This document shows positions 1 through 6,054 of a stretch of DNA of 6,551 nucleotides, one piece after another. A program made the translations under genes and the position numbers. This stretch comes from Deferribacteraceae bacterium UBA1873. GTDB lineage: Bacteria > Chrysiogenota > Deferribacteres > Deferribacterales > Flexistipitaceae. Under the pieces are notes generated by a model that was given only the letters and a program-made list of their open reading frames with translations, made no database searches and had not been told where the DNA came from. The stretch is from positions 1 to 6,551 of the forward strand of contig DDHP01000029.1 in the NCBI GenBank assembly GCA_002338145.1. The letters run 5' to 3'. The stretch's first letter is position 1, and each line of letters begins with the position of its first letter.

Positions 1-69
1 CTTCAGGGAATTTCGGAATTTCTCAAAGCCATATACAAAGTTAAAACGGGAGAAATGTATGAGTCCTGA
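1..69 (+). CDS. TRAP transporter small permease (DctQ-type), C-terminal end only
   Basis: Frame 1 is open from the left edge to a TGA at 67-69 and encodes about 22 residues, including SEFLKAIYKVKTGE. A short amphipathic, basic tail ending in a TGE-like motif after the last membrane helix is typical of DctQ small permeases, which form the membrane complex with DctM and a periplasmic binding protein. The stop lies 11 bp inside the next gene, and such dctQ-dctM overlaps are common in TRAP operons, so translational coupling is likely. All the membrane helices lie outside the window, so the call rests on the tail and the position directly before dctM. The dctM frame is also open back to base 2, so an upstream extension or a QM fusion is a less likely alternative. 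Confidence 0.6.
   Translation, partial: LQGISEFLKAIYKVKTGEMYES
48..52 (+). promoter_or_regulatory. Ribosome binding site of the TRAP large permease gene
   Basis: GGGAG lies 6 nt before the ATG at 59. It decides the start, because the reading frame has no stop upstream in the window and could otherwise be extended to the left edge. The site sits inside the last codons of the preceding dctQ-type gene. Confidence 0.6.
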
Positions 70-1381
70 TTTATTAGCAATAACAATGTTTGTTGTACTT
101 CTCTTAGCAGTGTTTTTAGGACACCCCCTTGGGTTTACGCTTGGAGGACTTGGGATAATTTTTGGGTTTATAGGGTACGGCCCCGGAGCTTTTTTTATTT
201 TAACCAATAAAACATATGGTCTGATGACAAATTATGTATTGGTAGCAATACCATTATTTATTTTAATGGCACAATTTCTCGATAAGTCTGGGGTTGCAGA
301 AGATTTATACGAAACAATGTATATTGTCCTGGGACCTGTCAGGGGTGGTTTAGCTCTTGCTACAATTGTGGTAAGTACAGTTTTTGCAGCCACAACAGGC
401 ATAATAGGTGCATCTGTAGTGGCAATGGGCCTCCTTGCGGCACCGACTATGTTATCCAAAGGTTATCAGAAAGAGCTAACTGCCGGAGTAATAACTGCCG
501 GCGGGACACTCGGAATTTTGATACCACCCTCTATAATGCTTGTAGTCTACGGCGGGCTTATTGGAATGTCTGTGGGCAAATTGTTTTTGGCGGCATTTAT
601 TCCCGGTTTGTTGCTTGCAATACTTTATCTGATATACACTTTCGTACTTTGTTATATAAGGCCGGATTACGGGCCTCCTATCCCTATAAAAAAAAGAACC
701 CATACTACAGCTCAAAAAATGGGAATGACATTGAAATCTATGCTCCCTCCTTTATTCTTAATTTTTGCCGTTCTGGGCAGTATAGCAGCAGGTGTCGCTA
801 CTCCCACAGAAGCAGCAGGCTTAGGTTCTCTCGGAGCATTGCTTCTTGCTATTGCAAATAAAAGGGCAAATTGGAATTTTTTCAAAGAGTCTTCCTATTC
901 GACTTTAAAAACAACATGCATGGTAATGCTTATTTTTGTCGGAGCTAATTTTTATACAGCTATTTTCATGGGGCTTGGCGGCGGAGATATGTTTGAAAAA
1001 TTGTTATTTGCAGTCAGTGATAATAAATGGGTAATTCTTGCAGTAATGATGATAATAATGTTTCTTCTGGGCATGTTTGTGGACTGGCTCGGTATTTTGC
1101 TTTTATGTGTTCCGATCTTTACTCCGATAGCCGTAGGAACACTGGGTTTTGATCCTCTCTGGTTTGCTTTAATTGTTTGTGTAAATTTGCAGATGTCCTT
1201 CCTTACGCCACCCTTTGGCTATGCTTTGTTCTATTTTAAAGGGGTGGCGCCCCCTGGAGTGGAATTAGGCCATATTTACAGGGGGATTGTCCCTTTTGTA
1301 CTTTTGCAGGTGATAGGGTTGATATTAATTATGATTTTTCCCGAGCTGGTTACATGGTTGCCCAATTTTATAATGAACTGA
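59..1381 (+). CDS. dctM: TRAP transporter large permease (DctM family, FcbT3-like)
   Basis: This is the 440-residue, roughly 12-helix inner-membrane subunit of a tripartite ATP-independent periplasmic transporter. It carries the ion-driven transport path and takes substrate from a binding protein. Family marks are NYVLVAIPLFILM (residues 58-70), ATTGIIGASVVAMG (111-124), GGTLGILIPPS (147-157) and TPTEAAGLGSLGALLLA in mid-protein. Near the C-terminus are DWLGILLLCVPIF and LTPPFGYALFYFKGVAPPG. The last two, and the GLGGG stretch before them, recall the subfamily annotated as mannitol/chloroaromatic TRAP permeases (FcbT3); this is from memory, not a search. That name does not fix the substrate. 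The neighbours suggest a carboxylate such as 3-hydroxybutyrate or another short organic acid. The length is normal and the ATG has a good ribosome site. A basic loop (IKKRTH) at about residue 212 is probably cytoplasmic. The partner binding protein is not in the window. Confidence 0.95.
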   Translation: MSPDLLAITMFVVLLLAVFLGHPLGFTLGGLGIIFGFIGYGPGAFFILTNKTYGLMTNYVLVAIPLFILMAQFLDKSGVAEDLYETMYIVLGPVRGGLALATIVVSTVFAATTGIIGASVVAMGLLAAPTMLSKGYQKELTAGVITAGGTLGILIPPSIMLVVYGGLIGMSVGKLFLAAFIPGLLLAILYLIYTFVLCYIRPDYGPPIPIKKRTHTTAQKMGMTLKSMLPPLFLIFAVLGSIAAGVATPTEAAGLGSLGALLLAIANKRANWNFFKESSYSTLKTTCMVMLIFVGANFYTAIFMGLGGGDMFEKLLFAVSDNKWVILAVMMIIMFLLGMFVDWLGILLLCVPIFTPIAVGTLGFDPLWFALIVCVNLQMSFLTPPFGYALFYFKGVAPPGVELGHIYRGIVPFVLLQVIGLILIMIFPELVTWLPNFIMN

Positions 1382-1382
1382 C

Positions 1383-1389
1383 AAGGAGG
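1383..1389 (+). promoter_or_regulatory. Ribosome binding site of the AtoE-type gene
   Basis: AAGGAGG is a near-perfect Shine-Dalgarno sequence 5 nt before the ATG at 1395, filling most of the 13-nt gap after dctM. It supports that start and independent strong translation within the operon. Confidence 0.75.
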
Positions 1390-1394
1390 TTCGT

Positions 1395-2714
1395 ATGATT
1401 CGGAAATTAACAAAGTTTTTTGTTAAACTGGTTCAAAGATATTTGCCCGACCCATTTTTGTTTGCAGTGGTTTTAACGTTTGTAGTGTTCTTGTTGGGGA
1501 TAATTATAAACAAACAATCCCCGTTAGATATGGTGAAATATTGGGGGGAAGGATTTTGGAACCTTTTAACTTTCTCTATGCAGATGGTATTGATTTTAGT
1601 GACAGGTTTTGTACTGGCAAATAGTCCGTTTATTAAAAATATTCTAAAAAATATAGCAAAAGCTATGAAAAGCCCTGCACAGGCTGTTATGGTCACCACT
1701 TTTGTTGCCTTAATAGCAGCATGGATAAATTGGGGTTTTGGCTTGGTCATTGGGGCTTTAATTGCTAAAGAAATGGCAAAAACTGTAAAAGGTACAGATT
1801 ATAGACTTTTGATAGCAAGTGGTTATATCGGTTTCTTGGTGTGGCATGCTGGTTTGGCAGGTTCTGTTCCGCTGACTATTGCCACTTCAGGGCATTTCTT
1901 AGAAGCTCAAATGGGGATCATTCCCACCTCAGAAACGATTTTCTCTATATTTAACCTGGTTCCTCTGATTATTTTGATAGTCACTCTCCCTTTTTTAACA
2001 AGATTTATGGCTCCACCTAAAGAGGAGACTTTTGAAATAGATCCGGAAATACTAAAAGCTGAAGAACAGGATACTATTAACGAAGCAAATGAAACTCCTG
2101 CTGACAAACTTGAAAACAGTGTGATTATTTCAATGTTGATAGGTATAATGGGGCTGGCTTATATTGTATTTTATTTCGCAACAAACGGTTTTAAATTAAA
2201 TTTAAATATAGTGAATTTTACCTTCCTGTTTTTGGGTATATTACTCCACAAGACTCCAAGACGTTATCTTCATTCGCTCAATAATGCGGTAAAAGGCTCT
2301 GCAGGTATTATTCTGCAATTCCCTTTTTATTCAGGAATTATGGGTATGATGATAGCTTCAGGTTTGGCCGCAACAATATCAGGTTGGTTTGTGAGCATTT
2401 CCAGTGAAAGCACACTACCCTTTTTTGCTTTTCTAAGTGCTGGTCTGGTTAACATTTTTGTTCCGTCCGGGGGAGGACAATGGGCTGTCCAGGGGCCGAT
2501 TATGATTCCTGCCAGTATAGAGTTAGGAACACCCCTGGCAAAAACTGCGATGGCTGTCGCCTGGGGGGATGCCTGGACAAATATGATACAGCCTTTCTGG
2601 GCATTACCGGCACTAGGGATAGCAGGTTTAGGAGCAAGAGACATTATGGGCTACTGCGTGGTTGCCTTACTTTATAGTGGGGTTGTAGTCGGATTAACAC
2701 TCCTGATCTTATAA
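1395..2714 (+). CDS. atoE: Short-chain fatty acid transporter, AtoE family
   Basis: This 439-residue polytopic inner-membrane protein belongs to the AtoE family (SCFA_trans), which is linked to uptake of butyrate, acetoacetate and similar short acids. Visible family marks are an N-terminal RYLPDPFLFAVVLTF (15-29) and WNLLTFSMQMVLILVTGFVLA (55-75). NWGFGLVIGALIAKE follows (112-126), then GHFLEAQMGIIPTSETIF, and near the C-terminus VPSGGGQWAVQGP (356-368), a conserved glycine-rich segment. A charged, acidic stretch from about residue 203 to 242 has no membrane character and is probably a cytoplasmic loop between two helix bundles. Length is typical and the start has a strong ribosome site. It follows the TRAP permease by 13 nt, and its stop overlaps a possible start of the hydrolase gene (TAATG). 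In E. coli, atoE sits with the acetoacetate CoA-transferase and thiolase genes (atoDAEB), and the same functional partners are downstream here. Confidence 0.95.
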   Translation: MIRKLTKFFVKLVQRYLPDPFLFAVVLTFVVFLLGIIINKQSPLDMVKYWGEGFWNLLTFSMQMVLILVTGFVLANSPFIKNILKNIAKAMKSPAQAVMVTTFVALIAAWINWGFGLVIGALIAKEMAKTVKGTDYRLLIASGYIGFLVWHAGLAGSVPLTIATSGHFLEAQMGIIPTSETIFSIFNLVPLIILIVTLPFLTRFMAPPKEETFEIDPEILKAEEQDTINEANETPADKLENSVIISMLIGIMGLAYIVFYFATNGFKLNLNIVNFTFLFLGILLHKTPRRYLHSLNNAVKGSAGIILQFPFYSGIMGMMIASGLAATISGWFVSISSESTLPFFAFLSAGLVNIFVPSGGGQWAVQGPIMIPASIELGTPLAKTAMAVAWGDAWTNMIQPFWALPALGIAGLGARDIMGYCVVALLYSGVVVGLTLLIL

Positions 2715-2718
2715 TGCT

Positions 2719-2724
2719 GAGGGA
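2719..2724 (+). promoter_or_regulatory. Ribosome binding site favouring the inner start of the hydrolase gene
   Basis: GAGGGA lies just before the ATG at 2729 (4-5 nt spacing). The earlier ATG at 2714 has no purine-rich site at a usable distance and would depend on re-initiation at the TAATG stop-start overlap. The 2729 start is therefore preferred. Confidence 0.55.
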
Positions 2725-2728
2725 AAAA

Positions 2729-3475
2729 ATGTTTACAGATGTTAACGGTTTAAAAATACATTATGATTTTAATGGAAAAATAGGTACTGATACCCCTGTT
2801 CTTTATATCCACGGAGCGGGAAACAGTTACCACTCATGGGTTAATCAGCTTGCAGCAGATATCAGGGGCTGTGTTCAGATAGCCCTTGATTTGCCGGGGC
2901 ATGGAGACTCAGAAGGGTCTGGGTTTAAAAGTGTTGATGATTATGCAGATTTTGTGAAATTATTTGCAGATGCATTAGGCATAAGTAAATTTATCATAGC
3001 CGGTAATTCTATGGGTGGTGCCATTTCACAAACATTTGCCTTAAAATACCGGGATTATTTAAAAGGCATGGTTCTTATAGGCACAGGGGCAAAGCTGAGA
3101 GTTAAAAAAGAGATTTTAGAAGGGGTATTAAAAGGGGAGTCCTATTCAAATAAAGCCTACAGTAAAAAAACTGATTGTGAATTGGTAAAAGAAGCTGAAA
3201 AAGATTTTCACAAAACTTCTCCTCAAGTAAGACACGATGATTTTTATGCATGTGATAATTTTGATGTGATGGATCAAATATCCCGGATCAATATTCCCAC
3301 TTTAATAATATGTGGAGAAGATGATGAACTGACTCCGGTTAAGTATTCTGAATATCTGCACAGTAAAATAAAACCTTCTGAATTAAAAATTATTTCAGAA
3401 GCCGGCCACATGGTTATGTGGGAAAAGCCTAAGGAAGTAAATGAAGCTATAGCTAATTTTGTAACTAATTTATAA
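2729..3475 (+). CDS. Alpha/beta-fold hydrolase, substrate unknown
   Basis: This is a single-domain, probably cytoplasmic alpha/beta hydrolase of 248 residues (253 if the ATG at 2714 is used; the numbering here counts from 2714). The oxyanion-hole region is YIHGAGNSYHSW (31-42), and LDLPGHGDS follows (58-66). The nucleophile elbow GNSMGG places the catalytic serine at 99. The acid is probably Asp204 in GEDDELTP, and the base is His232 in GHMVMWEKP, so the triad is complete. A short helical cap spans about residues 125-190. No signal peptide or membrane segment is seen. GNSMGG also occurs in meta-cleavage C-C hydrolases, but the HGxGPGA pattern of that group is absent; an esterase, lactonase or thioesterase is equally possible. 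It lies between atoE and the thiolase in a ketone-body operon, so it may release a short acid from an ester, a 3-hydroxybutyrate oligomer or a CoA thioester. That is inference only. MFTDVNGLKIHY is a typical N-terminus for this fold, supporting the 2729 start. Confidence 0.88.
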   Translation: MFTDVNGLKIHYDFNGKIGTDTPVLYIHGAGNSYHSWVNQLAADIRGCVQIALDLPGHGDSEGSGFKSVDDYADFVKLFADALGISKFIIAGNSMGGAISQTFALKYRDYLKGMVLIGTGAKLRVKKEILEGVLKGESYSNKAYSKKTDCELVKEAEKDFHKTSPQVRHDDFYACDNFDVMDQISRINIPTLIICGEDDELTPVKYSEYLHSKIKPSELKIISEAGHMVMWEKPKEVNEAIANFVTNL

Positions 3476-3481
3476 AAGGAG
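3475..3481 (+). promoter_or_regulatory. Ribosome binding site of the thiolase gene
   Basis: AAAGGAG starts on the last base of the hydrolase stop codon and ends 7 nt before the ATG at 3489. It supports the annotated start and tight operon packing. Confidence 0.65.
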
Positions 3482-3488
3482 TGTCAAT

Positions 3489-4664
3489 ATGGAAGATGTA
3501 TATTTATTTGAAGCATTGAGAACGCCTTTCGGCTCTTTTGGCGGTTCTCTTTCAGATGTGCCGGCTACCGATTTGGCGACGACTGTTATCAGAGAAATCA
3601 TAAAAAAGTATGATTTGCCAAGTGATGCTGTTGATGAAGTTATTTTAGGGCAGGTAATTCAGGGTGCCGCCAAACAGGCACCGGCAAGGCAGGCTATGCG
3701 CAATGCAGGTTTAAGTGATAAAACGCATGCCATGACAATAAACAAGGTGTGCGGCAGCGGCTTAAAATCCGTAATGCTTGCTGCCCAGTCTATAATGCTG
3801 GGAGATTCCGATCTGGTGCTGGCTGGTGGGATGGAGAGTATGTCTATGGCTCCTTATGCACTGGAAAAAGGGCGTTACGGCTATAGAATGGGCAATGGCA
3901 AAATAATAGATACTTTGATTGTTGACGCTCTGGAAGATCCATATTCCGGAAAGCACATGGGTGAAATCACAGAAGGGAGTATTGAGAAAAACAACATAAG
4001 CCGTGAAGAGCAGGATGAATATGCCATAAGGTCATATACACTTTCTCAAAAAGCCATCCAAAAAGGGATTTTTAAAGATGAGATCGTAGCAGTCACTAAA
4101 AAATCCAAAAAAGGCGATATTGTAGTAGATACCGATGAGGAACCCGGAAGAGGCAAAATCGAAAAAATCACAAGCCTGAAACCCGTTTTTAAAAAAGACG
4201 GTACTATTACAGCAGGCAATGCTTCCACAATAAATGACGGAGCAGCTGTACTTCTTGTGGGCAGTAAAAAAGCCGGAGAAAAATACGGATTGCGCCCTAA
4301 GGCAAAAATCATCGCTTATTCAACAAACAGTATACACCCCGATGATTTCGGCGAGGCCCCAATTGGTGCGATAGAAAAAATTCTGGCAAAATCAGGATTT
4401 AATAAAAATGATATAGATTTATATGAAATTAATGAGGCTTTTTCTGCCGTTCCTCTCATGGCAATCAAAAAACTCGGTCTTGAGTTTGATAAAGTCAATG
4501 TAAACGGCGGGGCTGTTTCGTTGGGTCATCCCGTTGGAGCAAGCGGAGGGAGGCTGGCTGCTACACTTTTGAGAGAGTTGATAGCAAGAGATAAAAAATA
4601 TGGAATTGCATCACTATGTATCGGTGGCGGCGAATCCGTTGCTGTTTTAATTGAAAAAACTTAA
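3489..4664 (+). CDS. atoB: Acetyl-CoA C-acetyltransferase (thiolase)
   Basis: This 391-residue cytosolic thiolase interconverts acetoacetyl-CoA plus CoA with two acetyl-CoA; in this operon the degradative direction is expected. The nucleophilic cysteine is Cys88 in NKVCGSGLKS. NEAF begins at Asn315, the catalytic histidine is His347 in GGAVSLGHPVGASG, and the second, proton-transfer cysteine is Cys377 in SLCIGGGES. All four positions sit one residue below the well-studied Zoogloea enzyme (Cys89, Asn316, His348, Cys378), and the length is one residue shorter, so the family assignment is firm. The HMG motif near residue 158, in the substrate loop, also fits an acetoacetyl-CoA thiolase rather than a long-chain one. 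CIGGGES differs slightly from the common CIGGGQG or CIGGGMG ending, with no expected loss of activity. It begins 13 nt after the hydrolase gene and is followed by the CoA-transferase that would supply its acetoacetyl-CoA. The symbol atoB is by function and context. Confidence 0.96.
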   Translation: MEDVYLFEALRTPFGSFGGSLSDVPATDLATTVIREIIKKYDLPSDAVDEVILGQVIQGAAKQAPARQAMRNAGLSDKTHAMTINKVCGSGLKSVMLAAQSIMLGDSDLVLAGGMESMSMAPYALEKGRYGYRMGNGKIIDTLIVDALEDPYSGKHMGEITEGSIEKNNISREEQDEYAIRSYTLSQKAIQKGIFKDEIVAVTKKSKKGDIVVDTDEEPGRGKIEKITSLKPVFKKDGTITAGNASTINDGAAVLLVGSKKAGEKYGLRPKAKIIAYSTNSIHPDDFGEAPIGAIEKILAKSGFNKNDIDLYEINEAFSAVPLMAIKKLGLEFDKVNVNGGAVSLGHPVGASGGRLAATLLRELIARDKKYGIASLCIGGGESVAVLIEKT

Positions 4665-4669
4665 CGATT

Positions 4670-4677
4670 AAGGAGGG
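4670..4677 (+). promoter_or_regulatory. Ribosome binding site of the CoA-transferase gene
   Basis: AAGGAGGG is a strong Shine-Dalgarno site 7 nt before the ATG at 4685. A nearer ATG at 4680 is followed at once by TAA and is only 2 nt from the site, so it is not a usable start; 4685 is chosen. Confidence 0.75.
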
Positions 4678-4684
4678 TTATGTA

Positions 4685-6052
4685 ATGAACAAATTGTATA
4701 GCAATGCTAAAGAGGCTTTATCAGATGTCCTAAAAGACGGAATGTTGATTGCCGCCGGAGGTTTCGGGCTTTGCGGTATACCTGAGAATTTGATTAACGC
4801 ATTAAGAGACAGTAAAGTTAAAAATTTGACAGTTGTCAGTAATAATGCCGGTGTGGATGATTTCGGTCTCGGTCTGCTGCTCCAAACAAGACAAATCAAA
4901 AAAATGATAGCTTCCTATGTTGGTGAAAACAAAATTTTTGAACAGCAATACTTAAACGGAGAACTGGAACTTGAGCTTGTCCCACAGGGGACACTTTCTG
5001 AAAAATTAAGAGCGGGCGGAGCAGGAATCCCGGGATTTTATACCAGAACGGGTTATATGACGAAACTGACAGAGGGTAAAGAAATAAAAAACTTTAATGG
5101 TGTGGATTATGTTCTAGAGGAAGGCATTGTTCCGGATCTTTCCATTATTAAAGGATGGAAAGCCGATAAAGCCGGAAACGTAATTTTTCGATATACAGCA
5201 AATAACTACAATGAGCCGGCAGCCAAGGCTGGTAAAATGACAGTGGTGGAAGTTGAGGAAATTGTTGAAGTTGGCGAGCTTGATCCGCATTGCATACACC
5301 TGCCGGGGGTATATGTGGACAGACTTATCAAAGGTGAAAATTACGAAAAACCTATCGAACAAATAACTACTTCGGATTCCGGAGTATCGGCAAAAGGGTT
5401 TAATGAGAAAAGGGAATGGATGGCAAAAAGAATCGTCAAAGAGCTGGAAGACGGGGCATATGTTAATCTTGGTATAGGTATGCCGACCCTTGTGGCCAAC
5501 TATATCCCTGAGGATATTGAAATTACCTTACATTCTGAAAACGGACTTATGGGTATCGGACCGTTTCCGAAAAGAGATGAGGTTGACCCTGACCTGATTA
5601 ATGCGGGGAAACAAACTGTCACTTTCAAAAAAGGTGCTTCATTTTTCGACTCCTCCGAATCGTTTGCAATGGTAAGAGGGGGGCATATCGATCTTTCGGT
5701 TCTTGGAGGTATGCAGGTGAGTAAATACGGTGATCTTGCCAACTGGATGATTCCGGGCAAGATGGTGAAAGGTCCCGGTGGAGGAATGGATCTGGTCAGT
5801 GGTGTTAAAAAGTTAATTATAATGATGGAGCATGTAGCCAAAGATGGCAGCCCCAAAATACTGGATGAGTGCAGTCTTCCCTTAACTGGTAAAAACGTCG
5901 TCAATATGCTTGTTACCGATAAATGTGTTTTTAATGTTGATAGAAATAAGGGTTTGACACTCATTGAAATATCACCGTACTCAGATCTTGAAGATATAAA
6001 AACGTCAACTGGTTGTGATTTCCACGTGGCCGATAACCTGACAGGAGGATAA
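4685..6052 (+). CDS. Succinyl-CoA:3-oxoacid CoA-transferase, fused A+B subunits
   Basis: This 455-residue single chain carries both halves of a class I CoA-transferase. It probably transfers CoA from succinyl-CoA (or acetyl-CoA) to acetoacetate, giving acetoacetyl-CoA for the thiolase. The A half (about 1-215) has GGFGLCGIPENLI, SNNAGVDDFGLGLLL, SYVGENKIFEQQYLNGELE and WKADKAGNVIFRYTANN. A short linker (about 216-239) leads to the B half, with EDGAYVNLGIGMPTL, the catalytic glutamate Glu285 in LHSENGLMGIGPFP, ESFAMVRGGHIDL, QVSKYGDLANWMIPGK and STGCDF near the end. Many bacteria, including E. coli atoD/atoA and B. subtilis scoA/scoB, encode the halves as two genes. The fused order A-B with a linker is that of mitochondrial SCOT (OXCT1), and the B half closely resembles that protein as I recall it. 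No internal stop, frameshift or second ribosome site is seen at the junction, so the fusion appears genuine. The CoA donor cannot be fixed from sequence. The next gene starts 2 nt after the stop. Confidence 0.95.
   Translation: MNKLYSNAKEALSDVLKDGMLIAAGGFGLCGIPENLINALRDSKVKNLTVVSNNAGVDDFGLGLLLQTRQIKKMIASYVGENKIFEQQYLNGELELELVPQGTLSEKLRAGGAGIPGFYTRTGYMTKLTEGKEIKNFNGVDYVLEEGIVPDLSIIKGWKADKAGNVIFRYTANNYNEPAAKAGKMTVVEVEEIVEVGELDPHCIHLPGVYVDRLIKGENYEKPIEQITTSDSGVSAKGFNEKREWMAKRIVKELEDGAYVNLGIGMPTLVANYIPEDIEITLHSENGLMGIGPFPKRDEVDPDLINAGKQTVTFKKGASFFDSSESFAMVRGGHIDLSVLGGMQVSKYGDLANWMIPGKMVKGPGGGMDLVSGVKKLIIMMEHVAKDGSPKILDECSLPLTGKNVVNMLVTDKCVFNVDRNKGLTLIEISPYSDLEDIKTSTGCDFHVADNLTGG
6043..6048 (+). 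promoter_or_regulatory. Ribosome binding site of the 3-hydroxybutyrate dehydrogenase gene
   Basis: AGGAGG lies within the last codons of the CoA-transferase gene, 6 nt before the ATG at 6055. It fixes the start of the partial gene and shows that the two genes are packed for joint translation. Confidence 0.75.
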
Positions 6053-6054
6053 GA

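Noticed and set aside
688..695. Run of eight A in dctM, a possible slippage or phase-variation tract
   Set aside because: It encodes an ordinary basic loop (IKKR) in an intact gene. A runs of this length are expected in AT-rich DNA, and nothing else suggests phase variation.
649..861. A 70-codon plus-strand frame overlapping dctM
   Set aside because: It is an out-of-frame reading of conserved dctM sequence, with no ribosome site or recognisable protein.
1433..1750. A 105-codon minus-strand open frame inside atoE (a similar one lies at 2327-2644)
   Set aside because: Both are antisense to conserved membrane-protein segments, with no family resemblance. Hydrophobic codon bias readily creates such frames.
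4665..4684. Largest gap between genes, checked for a terminator or promoter
   Set aside because: Its 20 bases are taken up by the ribosome binding site and its spacer. There is no hairpin with a T tract and no room for a promoter.
4680..4685. ATG followed directly by TAA just before the CoA-transferase start, a possible minimal start-stop regulatory ORF
   Set aside because: The ATG is only 2 nt from the Shine-Dalgarno site, too close for efficient initiation. The ATG at 4685 has ideal spacing, so this is probably chance.
5500..5964. A 154-codon open frame on the minus strand inside the CoA-transferase gene
   Set aside because: It lies antisense to a strongly conserved coding region. Its translation shows no recognisable domain and it has no operon context, so it is a shadow of codon usage on the other strand.
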